Shown piece after piece: positions 1 through 8,508 of a DNA stretch of 64,000 bases; within the stretch, counting starts at the first letter, position 1, and the number at the start of each line of letters is the position of its first letter. The DNA is from Acrocarpospora pleiomorpha. GTDB lineage: Bacteria; Actinomycetota; Actinomycetes; Streptosporangiales; Streptosporangiaceae. The notes beneath the pieces were generated by a model that saw only the letters and a list, made by a program, of their open reading frames with translations, was not told the origin of the DNA and made no database searches. A program made the position numbers and the translations under genes. The stretch is from assembly GCF_009687885.1 (NCBI RefSeq), contig NZ_BLAF01000022.1, positions 1-64,000 of the forward strand, read 5' to 3'.

Positions 1-39
1 TGCCCACCCGCTACGGACATCAACCCCCACCAAGAACCC

Positions 40-1128
40 TCAGCTCTCCCTTGGCCTTTCGGCATGCTCGGGCTGGGTCGTGAACTCCTTCAAAGCCTCG
101 GTCACGGCGTTACCGGATTCGATTGAACGCGGCAATCCCAGAGGCTCATCCGCTTCCGCCTTGGCTTCGGCCGCGGCGCGCTCGGCCTCCGCGACCGCTT
201 CGCTGCCGGCCAGGCTCGTCTGGCGTTCGCGGGTTGCGGCCGACTGCGGCAGGGCTTCGGTGAAGGCCTTTGAGACGCCCTGCAGAGCCGAGGTGACCTC
301 GCTGGGAATGACCCAGAACGTGTTGCCAGGCCCCTGCGCCAGCTGCGGCAGCATCTGCAGGTACTGGTAGGCGAGGAGTTTCGGGTCGGGGTCGTTGCGA
401 TGGACCGCCTGGAAGACCTCGTCGATCGCCTGCGACTGGCCTTCGGCCTTCAGGATCTGAGCTGTCCGCTCGCCTTCGGCGCGCAGGATCGCGCTCTGCT
501 TCTCGCCTTCGGCGGTGAGGATCTGCGACTGGCGGAAACCCTCGGCGGTAAGGATCGCAGCGCGCTTGTCCCGTTCGGCGCGCATCTGCTTCTCCATGGC
601 TTCCTTGATGGTCCGCGGCGGGTCGATCGCCTTGATCTCGACCCGGTTCACCCGGATGCCCCACTTCCCGGTCGCCTCGTCCAGCACCCCCCGCAACTGG
701 CTGTTGATGATGTCCCGCGAGGTGAGCGTCATCTCCAGATCCATCCCGCCGACCACGTTACGCAACGTGGTCACGGTCAGCTGCTCAACTCCCTGAATGA
801 AGTTGGCGATCTCGTACGACGCCGCCCGCGGATCCGTGACCTGGAAGTACAGCACGGTATCGATGTCCACCACCAGGTTGTCCTCGGTGATGACCGGCTG
901 CGGTTTGAAGGACACCACCTGTTCCCGCAGATCGATCAGCGGCCGAACCCGATCCACATAAGGGATGACGAAATTCAGCCCCGGTTCCAGCGTCCGGTGG
1001 TACCGACCGAGCCGTTCCACGTTGCCCGCGCGTGCCTGCGGCACGATCCGTACGGACCGGAGCACCGTGGTCATGGCGAACAGCACCACGAAGATCAGAA
1101 CAACGAGCAGGGCGACTTCCATGGTCAC
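40..1128 (-). CDS. SPFH/band 7 (stomatin-like) membrane protein
   Basis: This 362-residue protein begins with one hydrophobic segment (about residues 5-25) and continues into a band 7 domain whose start (VPQARAGNVERLGRYHRTLEPG) is typical of the stomatin/QmcA family. Around residues 185-240 it has the alanine/glutamate-rich coiled coil with repeated AEG motifs (LTAEG, RAEG, KAEG) that drives oligomerisation in this family. Family members form ring-like scaffolds in membrane microdomains and are linked to membrane protein quality control. Its start codon overlaps the stop of the upstream nfeD-like gene by 4 bp, the classic SPFH/NfeD pairing, so the two are almost certainly co-translated. The tail after residue 300 is acidic, alanine-rich and probably disordered. 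Confidence 0.93.
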   Translation of the reverse strand: MTMEVALLVVLIFVVLFAMTTVLRSVRIVPQARAGNVERLGRYHRTLEPGLNFVIPYVDRVRPLIDLREQVVSFKPQPVITEDNLVVDIDTVLYFQVTDPRAASYEIANFIQGVEQLTVTTLRNVVGGMDLEMTLTSRDIINSQLRGVLDEATGKWGIRVNRVEIKAIDPPRTIKEAMEKQMRAERDKRAAILTAEGFRQSQILTAEGEKQSAILRAEGERTAQILKAEGQSQAIDEVFQAVHRNDPDPKLLAYQYLQMLPQLAQGPGNTFWVIPSEVTSALQGVSKAFTEALPQSAATRERQTSLAGSEAVAEAERAAAEAKAEADEPLGLPRSIESGNAVTEALKEFTTQPEHAERPRES

Positions 1129-1556
1129 TCCCGGGGGTAGACGAGCGCGGTGGCTCCTTCGATCTCGAAGACGTCGACGGTGGCGCCGACGGGGATGACG
1201 AGGGTGTCGTCATAGGCCCGAGCGGACCATTCCTCCCCGCCGATGCGGACCCGGCCGTCACGGCCGGTGACCTCCCGGGTCACGTACGCGGACTTGCCGA
1301 CCAGAGCGGACACCCCGAACCGCTGGGCCGGAGCCTGTTGTATGTGGCGCTGGGCGATGGGCCGGATGACCACTACGCCGGCGATCGAAGTGAGCACGAA
1401 GACGAGAAGTTGCAGGGCGGGCGGGAGCCCGACGGCTGCCGTTCCGGCGGTGAGCAGGGCCGCGACCGAGATGAGCCCCAGCGCGGCGGTCAGCGTGAAG
1501 ATCTCCGCGACGCCGAGTGCCGCCGCGAGTATCAACCAGACGATCCACGAGTCCAT
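1125..1556 (-). CDS. NfeD-family membrane protein
   Basis: A 143-residue protein with two to three hydrophobic segments in residues 5-70 (WIVWLILAAALGVAEIF, ALQLLVFVLTSIAGVVVI) and a C-terminal OB-fold-like domain (GRVRIGGEEWSARA) characteristic of short NfeD proteins. It lacks the N-terminal ClpP-like protease domain of long NfeD, as usual for the short type. NfeD proteins partner with SPFH proteins, and the SPFH gene follows with a 4-bp ATGA overlap. It is the first gene of the two-gene operon; the start fits the position of the first membrane segment. Confidence 0.9.
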   Translation of the reverse strand: MDSWIVWLILAAALGVAEIFTLTAALGLISVAALLTAGTAAVGLPPALQLLVFVLTSIAGVVVIRPIAQRHIQQAPAQRFGVSALVGKSAYVTREVTGRDGRVRIGGEEWSARAYDDTLVIPVGATVDVFEIEGATALVYPRE

Positions 1557-1613
1557 TGCCCGCCCTCCATAGCGTTCAACGGATCCCTACTCTGCGGGGT
1601 TCCACTTTTCACG

Positions 1614-2792
1614 CTACATGTCAGAAACCGGGCGTAGGGGCGGGGTGATGAACGAATTCACAGGCGTTGGAGCGTGCAGTGCGCTGCCAGCCAGCCACTC
1701 CTGCCACGAAAGCTGCCAGAAACCCCAGCCGTTGTCAGGATCCAGCACCCGCTTGGTGCCGGTGATCAGCACGGGGTCGCCGCGCAGCGAGTGGGTGTAG
1801 AACCAGGCGGCCTGGGCGGGTGAGGCGTTCACGCATCCGTGGCTGACGTTTTGCCGTCCCTGTGCCCAGATGTTGTTGAACGCGTGCACGTATTCCCCGC
1901 TGTTGGAGATCCGGACCGCGTGCGATATCAGCTTGTTGTAATAGCCAGGTTCGCCGCGGCGACGCCCGGGTGACACCATGCGGACGGGATTGCCCTTATC
2001 CATGACCAGGTGCATCCCGCTGGTGGTGGTGTATTCCCAGCTTGTGGCCCTTCCGGCGCTGATCGGCATGCGCTGGACGATCGCGCCGTCGCGTCTGACG
2101 ATCATCTTGTGGGTGAGCGTGTCGACCGTGCTGGTCAGTTTGCGGCCGATGGTGAAGGTGACGGTTCGGTCGGCGGTGCCGTACACGCCGGGGGAGAGGC
2201 GCGCGCCGCCCAGATGGGCGGTGAGGATGATCTGCTGGCGGGGTCGCCAGAACCGGCGTGGGCGGTAGACGACCTCGGTGGGGGCTGTCCAGTGCCAGGC
2301 GCCTTCGACCGGTTGGGCGCCCTTGAGCTCCAAGGCGCGTTCGATGGCGGCCCGGTCGGTGACGGGGGTGTTGAAGGTCACCACGATCGGCATGCCCACG
2401 CCGACGGTCTCGCCGGGCAGGGGGGAGATGGCCACGTCCCCGGCGGGTCCGGACGGTGGCAGGGTGCGGAACCTGCTGGCCTGGCGGGCAGCGCCCCCGG
2501 CGCCGGTGGCGGAGACGTTGACCACGTGGTCGATGCCGGGGGTGAGGGTCCAGGTCGAGCGCCAGGCCGTACGGTCGCCGTTGAAGATGCCCGGCACCGG
2601 TCTGCTGCCCGCGAACGCGGTCACGCCGGTCAGCGTGCCGTGCCGCACCCGCACGACCAGGCCCAGGTCCGGGCGGGCCCGCAGGTCGTCAGGCCGGGGA
2701 GAGATCGTGATGATCGGCGCGGCGACCTGCGCCGTCACCGACGTGCACCCGGAGCACAGGATCGCCAGGACGAGAACGATCACGCGGCGCAT
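1614..2792 (-). CDS. L,D-transpeptidase lipoprotein (Ig-like + YkuD domains)
   Basis: The 392-residue product starts with a lipoprotein signal (ILCSGCTS, lipidated Cys at about residue 16). Ig-like modules follow, then a YkuD domain containing the SHGCVNASP catalytic motif with Cys at about residue 320 and an upstream conserved His region (ISHAVRI). This arrangement matches actinobacterial Ldt enzymes, which form 3-3 crosslinks in peptidoglycan outside the membrane and cause beta-lactam tolerance. The gene is monocistronic and is followed by the nfeD/SPFH pair on the same strand after a 57-bp gap. Which Ldt class it belongs to cannot be told from the sequence alone. Confidence 0.93.
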   Translation of the reverse strand: MRRVIVLVLAILCSGCTSVTAQVAAPIITISPRPDDLRARPDLGLVVRVRHGTLTGVTAFAGSRPVPGIFNGDRTAWRSTWTLTPGIDHVVNVSATGAGGAARQASRFRTLPPSGPAGDVAISPLPGETVGVGMPIVVTFNTPVTDRAAIERALELKGAQPVEGAWHWTAPTEVVYRPRRFWRPRQQIILTAHLGGARLSPGVYGTADRTVTFTIGRKLTSTVDTLTHKMIVRRDGAIVQRMPISAGRATSWEYTTTSGMHLVMDKGNPVRMVSPGRRRGEPGYYNKLISHAVRISNSGEYVHAFNNIWAQGRQNVSHGCVNASPAQAAWFYTHSLRGDPVLITGTKRVLDPDNGWGFWQLSWQEWLAGSALHAPTPVNSFITPPLRPVSDM

Positions 2793-2843
2793 GGTCTCAC
2801 CTTTGCTACTCGGGGGAATCCCAAGAGTAGCCGACCGATAGCA

Positions 2844-3878
2844 CTAAGTGATTATGCCAGCCACTGCGCCGAGCGACATCCCGGAGTTCGTGGTCGCCGT
2901 GATGATCACCGTGTCCCCGTCGTCGAGAAACCCCTGCCCAAGCTCGATGAACGACCCTGGATCAGCCACACCGGACACCGTGCCGCTCGCGAACAGATCC
3001 CCGGTCCTCAAGGATGCCCCGTTCACAGTCATATGAGCGAGCATCTGGTCAGGCGTCCAGTACATATCCCGGTACGGCGGTTCGCTCACCGTCTTCCCGT
3101 TGAGTTCCACCTTGAGTCGCAGGTCAAGCCCCCAAGGCGCGCTACGCCGGAGATAACCGAGCGGCTCCGGATCCTGCTCCCGCCCCGGAACCCTGGCATG
3201 CTCAAGCGCCTCAAGCGGAGTGATCCACGGCGAGATCGACGTCGCGAACGACTTCCCCAGGAAAGGCCCAAGCGGGACGTACTCCCAGGACTGGATGTCC
3301 CGCGCGCTCCAGTCATTGACGAGCGTCACCCCAAAGACGTGATCTTCAAACGCGCCCGGTCGTTCGCCCAGCTGCGTACCGACCCCCACCACGAACCCCA
3401 GCTCCGCCTCGATGTCGAGCTTCGCCGTCGGCCCGAAATGCGGCCCGCCCACCTGCCCGTACGGCCTGCGGATCGGCGTCCCCGAAACGACCACCGTCCC
3501 CGCCCGCCCGTGATACCCGACCGGAAGATGCCGCCAGTTGGGCTTGAGCGGCTCCTCACCGGGCCGGAACAGACGCCCGAGATTGGTGGCATGCTCCAGC
3601 GAACAATAGAAATCGACATAATCCGCCACGTCGATGGGCAGCCGAAGTTCGACCTCAGCGAGCGGAATGAGGTGATCGGTCCCAGCCCGAAGCACGGCTT
3701 GGATCCGCCGCCGGGTCTCCTGCCAAGCCGGACGCCCGAGCGCCATGAAGGCGTTCAGACTCCGCGAATGGAACACCTCATCCCCAAGCGCGGCGGCCAG
3801 ATCGAGCACATGCTCCCCATACCTGACCACGACCCGATCCTCGAAGACGCCATAAGGCAGGTTGTCGAGTCCGAACAT
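2844..3878 (-). CDS. Fumarylacetoacetase (FAH family)
   Basis: The 344-residue protein carries the FAH signature blocks in order: DYVDFYCS (metal Asp), HATNLG, PVGYHGRAG, LDIEAELGFVVG (metal glutamates), LVNDWSARDIQ and GKSFATSISPWI. It would hydrolyse fumarylacetoacetate to fumarate and acetoacetate, the last step of tyrosine/homogentisate degradation. It is shorter than the roughly 420-residue eukaryotic enzyme but fits bacterial forms. Its ATG lies directly after the stop of the homogentisate dioxygenase gene (no gap), so the two are co-transcribed. No maleylacetoacetate isomerase gene lies beside it. Confidence 0.92.
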   Translation of the reverse strand: MFGLDNLPYGVFEDRVVVRYGEHVLDLAAALGDEVFHSRSLNAFMALGRPAWQETRRRIQAVLRAGTDHLIPLAEVELRLPIDVADYVDFYCSLEHATNLGRLFRPGEEPLKPNWRHLPVGYHGRAGTVVVSGTPIRRPYGQVGGPHFGPTAKLDIEAELGFVVGVGTQLGERPGAFEDHVFGVTLVNDWSARDIQSWEYVPLGPFLGKSFATSISPWITPLEALEHARVPGREQDPEPLGYLRRSAPWGLDLRLKVELNGKTVSEPPYRDMYWTPDQMLAHMTVNGASLRTGDLFASGTVSGVADPGSFIELGQGFLDDGDTVIITATTNSGMSLGAVAGIIT

Positions 3879-5039
3879 CTAGCGGGCCCACGTCCACGCG
3901 TACCCCGCGTCCTCGCAGGCCAGCGCACCCGGACCCAGATCGAGTGGCCGGAAGGTATCGATCATGACAGCCAGCTCGCTGGTCGTCGTCGCGCCCGACG
4001 CGATCACCGCCTCCACCGCCCCCGGCTGCGGCCCATGTGTGAACCCCGCCGGATGCAACGAGATCGACCCGACATCGATGCCCGAACCCGCGCGGGCGCC
4101 GTAATCCCCGCCCACATAGAACATGAACTCGTCGGAATCCACATTGTGATGGTTGTACGGAATCGGCACCGCTTCCGGATGGAAGTCCAGCGGACGAGGG
4201 CAGAACGAGCAGATCACGAAGCCCGGCCCCTCGAACGTCTGGTGCACCGGCGGCGGGGCGTGGGTGCGCTTCACGATCGGCTCGAAGTCGGCGATGTTGA
4301 ACGCGTAGGGGTAGAGGCAGCCGTCCCAGCCGACCACGTCGAACGGATGGTTGCGGTAGGTCAGCCTGGTCAGCCCGCCCCGAGTCCTGACCAGCACGGG
4401 AACGTCCTCGCCGTCGCTGAGCAGGGGTTCGGAAGGGATGCGCAGGTCGCGCTCGCAGTAGGGCGCGTGCTCCAGGAACTGGCCGTACTGGGAGAGGTAA
4501 CGCTTCGGCGGCCGGATATGCCCCGCCGCCTCGATGGTGAGCGCGGTGACCGTTCCGTGCGGCACCCACCGATGAATCGTCCCCGTCGGAATCACGACAT
4601 AGTCGCCTTCGTCCACCTCCAGCGCGCCGTAGGTGGATTCGAAGGTGGCGCGACCGGACTGGATATACACGCATTCGTCGCCCATCGAGTCCCGGTAGAG
4701 CTCACTCGGCCGATCCGCCGCCGCGTACGAGATGCGGACGTCCCCGTTCCCCGCCAGCAACCGGCGCCCCGAAACGAGATCCTCCGAAGTCCCCAGATCT
4801 TGAGTCCGGAAATGTCGTGGCGAAAGCGGCAGGTTCGGCGTCAGCTCACCCCCCGTCAGGGCGGGTACGGCTTCCGCTTTCACGATGGCCGTCGGCGCGT
4901 ACCGGTGATAAAGCAGCGACGAATCCGACGAGAACCCTTCCTCGCCCATCAACTCCTCGGCGTACAACCCGCCGTCAGGCCGCCGAAACCGCACATGACG
5001 CTTCCGCGGCACCTCTCCGACCCGCTGGTAGTACGGCAT
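3879..5039 (-). CDS. hmgA: Homogentisate 1,2-dioxygenase
   Basis: A 386-residue cupin-type non-haem iron dioxygenase. The C-terminal half shows the family blocks NHHNVDSDEFMFYVGG (metal His and Glu region), SISLHPAGFTHGPQPGA and the GTIHRW cupin block. It opens the ring of homogentisate to maleylacetoacetate in tyrosine/phenylalanine breakdown. It is somewhat shorter than the usual 430 or so residues, mostly at the N terminus, as in other actinobacterial homologues. A large palindrome sits immediately upstream and an IclR regulator lies behind it on the same strand, suggesting substrate-induced control. The fah gene follows with no gap. Confidence 0.92.
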   Translation of the reverse strand: MPYYQRVGEVPRKRHVRFRRPDGGLYAEELMGEEGFSSDSSLLYHRYAPTAIVKAEAVPALTGGELTPNLPLSPRHFRTQDLGTSEDLVSGRRLLAGNGDVRISYAAADRPSELYRDSMGDECVYIQSGRATFESTYGALEVDEGDYVVIPTGTIHRWVPHGTVTALTIEAAGHIRPPKRYLSQYGQFLEHAPYCERDLRIPSEPLLSDGEDVPVLVRTRGGLTRLTYRNHPFDVVGWDGCLYPYAFNIADFEPIVKRTHAPPPVHQTFEGPGFVICSFCPRPLDFHPEAVPIPYNHHNVDSDEFMFYVGGDYGARAGSGIDVGSISLHPAGFTHGPQPGAVEAVIASGATTTSELAVMIDTFRPLDLGPGALACEDAGYAWTWAR

Positions 5040-5050
5040 GATCCCTCCCG

Positions 5051-5088
5051 CGTACGCATATCGGACACCTTTGTCCTCTATACGTACG
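5051..5088. promoter_or_regulatory. 38-bp palindromic operator upstream of hgd
   Basis: Two nested inverted repeats share one centre (5069.5). The outer arms are CGTACGCATA (5051-5060) and TATACGTACG (5079-5088), matching at 9 of 10 positions; the inner arms are GGACA (5063-5067) and TGTCC (5072-5076). The element ends 12 bp upstream of the homogentisate dioxygenase start codon, where it would overlap the promoter. The adjacent IclR-family gene is the obvious candidate binder, but this is inferred from position only. Confidence 0.7.
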
Positions 5089-5108
5089 ACAGTGCCCGGA
5101 ACCGGCCC

Positions 5109-5741
5109 TCATGTCAACGATTCAGCGAGCTCCCGGGCGGCACCCATCACCAGCTCCGCGATCGCCTCGACATCCAGCTGCCCAAACGTGATCACCCCGA
5201 CCGACGCCTCCAGCCACGGCAACCCCAGAATCGGCGCGGCCACCCCCCGCGCCCCCTCCTGCAACTGCCCTTCGGACGCCTGGAACCCCACCACCCCATC
5301 CCGCTGCGCCAGAATCGCCAACCCCGCCGCCCCCCGGGAAAGCGGATGCCGCGAACCCTCCCGATAAGCCACATGCATATCCGTCCACGACGGCTCCACC
5401 ACCGCGATCGCCAGCCCGTCGCCCCCTTCGGCCACGGTCAGATGCGCGGTCGCCCCCGCCCGCTCCGCCAGCCTGCGCAACGCGGGCAACGCGGCCGCCC
5501 GCAACAGCGGCTGCACCGCCTGCGCCAGCACCAGCACCCCGAACCCGAGATGCACCCGCCCATCCGAATCCCGCCGCGCGAACCCCTCCTGCTGCAACGT
5601 GTTGATCAGCCGATACACCACCGGCCTGCTCAACCCCAGCTCAGCGGCGAGCTCAGTCGGCGTACGCCCCCGCTGCCCATCCGCGAGCGCGCGCAGCAAC
5701 CGCAGCCCTCGCTCCAACGTCTGCGCTGCCTCAGCCGCCAT
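5109..5741 (-). CDS. IclR-family transcriptional regulator
   Basis: A 210-residue regulator with an N-terminal winged helix-turn-helix (TLERGLRLLRALADGQRGRTPTELAAELGLSRPVVYRLINTL) and a C-terminal IclR effector domain. The frame stays open far upstream, but the IclR homology begins at MAAEAAQTLERGL, so the ATG at 5739-5741 is chosen. IclR proteins bind aromatic catabolites and control the neighbouring genes. It lies directly upstream of hgd-fah on the same strand and is divergent from the FAD oxidoreductase with only 34 bp between starts. The likely regulon is the homogentisate genes, possibly also the oxidoreductase. Confidence 0.9.
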   Translation of the reverse strand: MAAEAAQTLERGLRLLRALADGQRGRTPTELAAELGLSRPVVYRLINTLQQEGFARRDSDGRVHLGFGVLVLAQAVQPLLRAAALPALRRLAERAGATAHLTVAEGGDGLAIAVVEPSWTDMHVAYREGSRHPLSRGAAGLAILAQRDGVVGFQASEGQLQEGARGVAAPILGLPWLEASVGVITFGQLDVEAIAELVMGAARELAESLT

Positions 5742-5775
5742 TCTCCGATTATGGCTGGTATGGCAGCCTGGGCCG

Positions 5776-6879
5776 ATGAGGACCGTAATCGTGGTAGGCG
5801 CAGGTATCTGGGGCACGTCACTGGCCTTGCGCCTGGCCGAGACCGGCTGGCGAGTGACCTTGATTGAGCAGTACGCCCCCGGCCACATCCGCCAAGCCAG
5901 CGCGGGCGAAACCCGCCTGCTGCGCTGCGCCCACGGCCACGACGACTGGTATGCCAAACTCGCCTGGAAAGCCCGCGAAGGCTGGCGCCGCCTGGGCGAA
6001 CGCGCCGGCGAAGAATTGTTCCTCGAAACCGGATTCATGTGGTTCGCCCGCCAGGAACACGGCTGGGAATCCGCCAGCACCCAGGTCCTGAAAAATCTGG
6101 ACATCCCCGTTGAGCTGCTGGACCCCGCCGACGCCGGCCGCGCCTTCCCCGACTTCCGCGGCGACGACCTCGCCTTCGTCCTGCGCGAACCCCACGCCGG
6201 AGTCGTACGCGCCCGCCGCGCCACCCAGGTAACCGCCCGCCTAGCCCGGTCCGCCGGCGTTACCACCATCCACGCCGAGGCCCTCCCACACCCCGACGGC
6301 GGTGTCCAGGTGAACGGCGAGACCCTGCGCGCCGACCGCGTCGTCTGGGCCTGCGGCGCCTGGCTCCCCGGCCTCTTCGACCTCCCCGTCACGGTCACCC
6401 GCCAGGACACCCTGCACTTCGACGTCCCCGCCGCCTGGGCGAACATCCCCGCCTTCTGCGACTACAGCAGCTCGGTCTACGGCCACGGCGACATCGACGG
6501 CGCGGGCCTGAAGTGCACCAGTGACCTGGAAGGCGACCCCTACGACCCGCGCACCGGCAGCCGCCAGATCCTCCCGGAGAGCGAACGCCTCGCCCGCGAC
6601 TACCTCAGCCGCCGCTTCCCCAGCCTCGCCGTCGCCCCCGTCCTGTTCAGCCAGGTCTGCCAGTACGGCCTGACCCCCGACGCCGAATGGATCATCGCCG
6701 AAGTCCGCCCGTCCGAATGGGTGATCGGCGGCGACTCGGGCCACGGCTTCAAACACGCCCCCGCCCTGGCCGACTACCTCGCCGACATCCTCGACGACAC
6801 CCAGGAGCCCGACCCCCGCTTCGGCCTGCACCCGCGCTCCGCGACTCGCGGCCTGCGCACAAGCGGTCAGACTGGTTGA
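5776..6879 (+). CDS. FAD-dependent oxidoreductase (sarcosine/N-methyl-amino-acid oxidase-like)
   Basis: A 367-residue flavoprotein with the N-terminal dinucleotide fold VVGAGIWGTSLALRLAETG, a GETRLLRCAHG block and the C-terminal flavin-contacting block GDSGHGFKHAPALADYL. This combination is typical of the DAO/MTOX/monomeric sarcosine oxidase group, which oxidises amino acids or N-methyl amines with release of hydrogen peroxide. The frame is open upstream, but the Rossmann motif fixes the start at ATG 5776. It is divergent from the iclR gene with a 34-bp spacer that leaves little room for two separate promoters. The substrate is unknown. Confidence 0.88.
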   Translation: MRTVIVVGAGIWGTSLALRLAETGWRVTLIEQYAPGHIRQASAGETRLLRCAHGHDDWYAKLAWKAREGWRRLGERAGEELFLETGFMWFARQEHGWESASTQVLKNLDIPVELLDPADAGRAFPDFRGDDLAFVLREPHAGVVRARRATQVTARLARSAGVTTIHAEALPHPDGGVQVNGETLRADRVVWACGAWLPGLFDLPVTVTRQDTLHFDVPAAWANIPAFCDYSSSVYGHGDIDGAGLKCTSDLEGDPYDPRTGSRQILPESERLARDYLSRRFPSLAVAPVLFSQVCQYGLTPDAEWIIAEVRPSEWVIGGDSGHGFKHAPALADYLADILDDTQEPDPRFGLHPRSATRGLRTSGQTG

Positions 6880-6923
6880 TCTCTATACTGTCCGGGGCGA
6901 TCACCAAAAACCCTGGAGTGAAG

Positions 6924-8135
6924 ATGCGTTTGAGGCGGATTGCGGCCATCGGTGCCCTGGCGGGAGCGATCTCGATCTGGCTGCCCGGATCCGCGGCGCA
7001 CGCGTCCGGGGAATCCTGCAACGACGAGCTTCCGGCGGGCACGCCCTCCTACGTCGTCTGCCGCTGGTTAGCCAAACCCGACGAAGCCCTCCAGATCGCC
7101 ATGAACTGGCTGGCCGACGACGCCCGCAACCTCCAGGAAGCCGAGCCGTATGGCTCGCCGGCCGTCGACATCACCTGCACCGACGGCCCTTGCCCGACCG
7201 GCGAGGGCGAGGCGTACGACGAGGACCAGGCCGGCCCCGCCGAGGACGGCGGAGACGTCGTGTGCGACCCGCCCGGCACGACCTGCACGGTCGAACCCGA
7301 CGAGGTCGAGGCGGCGGCCCAGACCCCCACCGGACAGGCGGCCGAGACCGCGAGCGAGGCCGGGCTGCGGGTCTGGATCAACACCGAGCTCGCCGACGAC
7401 TGGAAGGCGGGAGAGCAGGCCTTCCAGGCAGCGGTCAAGAACATCGGCGCGCTGGCCGCCCAGCCCGGCGTGACCGGGATCCGCTTCACCAACCAGCTCG
7501 GCTACAACGCCACCTTCACCACCGCTGAGGACATCACCAAGTTCGTCACCGCCGCCTCGGCCGCGCTCCGCGAGATCGCCCCCGGCAAGAAACTGGGCCT
7601 GCACACCGTGGTCCCCGTGTTCGCCTGCGGCGGCCAGACCGCCTGCGTCAAGACCATGACAGCGCAGTACCCGCTGCTCACCCCCGCGGTGATCGAACCT
7701 CTGCTCACCGGCGGCAAGATCGACCAGCTCACCCTGGACAGCGGCATGGCCCCCGGCTACACCCAGTGGAAGATCACCGCCCAGCAGGCCCGCCGCAACC
7801 AGTGGATCCAGGTCAAAGCCCGCGCCTGGAACGCCCTCGCCCAAGTCGGCGCCGAGGACGCCGGCCTGATCGGCCCCTCACTGACCACCGCCCAGGCCAA
7901 GACCGCCACCGCCCAGCGCGTCGTGCTCCCCCTGCAAGACGGCGCCGCGACGGTCAACGTCTGGTCCCGCTACGTGGACGCCAAGGGCACCGTGCACGGC
8001 ATCCCCGCCGCCACCTGGGTCCAACTGGAGAAGCTCGAACCCCTCCAGCGCCGCCTCACCACCCACTACACCCCTGGCACCGACGACCTCACCAAACTGG
8101 CGAAGGTCTTCAGCCAGGTGTACATCACGGCCTGA
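6924..8135 (+). CDS. Secreted protein of unknown function
   Basis: I do not recognise this family. The chosen start (ATG 6924, preceded by CTGGAG) gives 403 residues with a clear Sec signal peptide (MRLRRIAAIGALAGAISIWL, cleavage near SAAHA). The N-terminal part of the mature protein is acidic and cysteine-containing; the larger C-terminal part (from about residue 150) looks like a globular, possibly TIM-barrel-like domain with LGLHTVVPVFAC and IDQLTLDSGMAPGYTQWK. A GTG start at 6918 would add two residues. It stands alone, with hairpins after its stop that are shared with the convergent EF-hand gene. Confidence 0.8.
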   Translation: MRLRRIAAIGALAGAISIWLPGSAAHASGESCNDELPAGTPSYVVCRWLAKPDEALQIAMNWLADDARNLQEAEPYGSPAVDITCTDGPCPTGEGEAYDEDQAGPAEDGGDVVCDPPGTTCTVEPDEVEAAAQTPTGQAAETASEAGLRVWINTELADDWKAGEQAFQAAVKNIGALAAQPGVTGIRFTNQLGYNATFTTAEDITKFVTAASAALREIAPGKKLGLHTVVPVFACGGQTACVKTMTAQYPLLTPAVIEPLLTGGKIDQLTLDSGMAPGYTQWKITAQQARRNQWIQVKARAWNALAQVGAEDAGLIGPSLTTAQAKTATAQRVVLPLQDGAATVNVWSRYVDAKGTVHGIPAATWVQLEKLEPLQRRLTTHYTPGTDDLTKLAKVFSQVYITA

Positions 8136-8143
8136 GACGCCCT

Positions 8144-8178
8144 GGCTGACGGAGGTCAGCCGGGCGGGATTCGCCCGG
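8144..8178. terminator. Double hairpin between convergent genes
   Basis: Two adjacent 7-bp stems: GGCTGAC (8144-8150) with GTCAGCC (8155-8161), and CCGGGCG (8160-8166) with CGCCCGG (8172-8178). They share two bases and are therefore mutually exclusive. They lie between two converging stops and probably act as a bidirectional terminator. No U-tract is present. Confidence 0.55.
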
Positions 8179-8198
8179 CCGATTCGACGCCGTGAGAT

Positions 8199-8405
8199 CT
8201 AGCGGGCGGACTGGAGCCAGCCGCCGAACTCCTCCAGGTTGATCAGGCCGTCGCCGTCGCCGTCCACCTTGCGGATGACGGCTTCCGCGCCGTCCTCGCC
8301 GAGCGGCTGGCCGAGCAGGTCCGCGAGCCGAACCAGCTCCTCGGCCGAGATCAGGCCGTCCCCGTCACTGTCGACCAGGCTGAAGGTCGGAGCGTACTCA
8401 GACAT
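8199..8405 (-). CDS. Small EF-hand calcium-binding protein
   Basis: The 68-residue protein consists almost entirely of two EF-hands with canonical loops DSDGDGLISAEE (near residue 13) and DGDGDGLINLEE (near residue 48). There is no signal peptide or membrane segment, so it is a cytosolic calcium buffer or sensor of the two-hand type found in many actinomycetes. It is monocistronic. An AGGAGGATAT Shine-Dalgarno region precedes the ATG at 8405. Confidence 0.92.
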   Translation of the reverse strand: MSEYAPTFSLVDSDGDGLISAEELVRLADLLGQPLGEDGAEAVIRKVDGDGDGLINLEEFGGWLQSAR

Positions 8406-8508
8406 ATATCCTCCTAAGGTTTCGCGATCAGCACCTTAGCCGGATAAATCGCGTTCAGCAGTCGGCTTGCCTGAGCCGTGTGCAGCGGCGAGTCCTTGAA
8501 GTGCTACA

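Noticed and set aside
2010-5867. A very long open frame (about 1285 codons) on the plus strand
   Set aside because: It is antisense to the L,D-transpeptidase, fah, hgd and iclR genes, has arginine/proline/histidine-rich composition typical of high-GC shadow frames, and matches no family.
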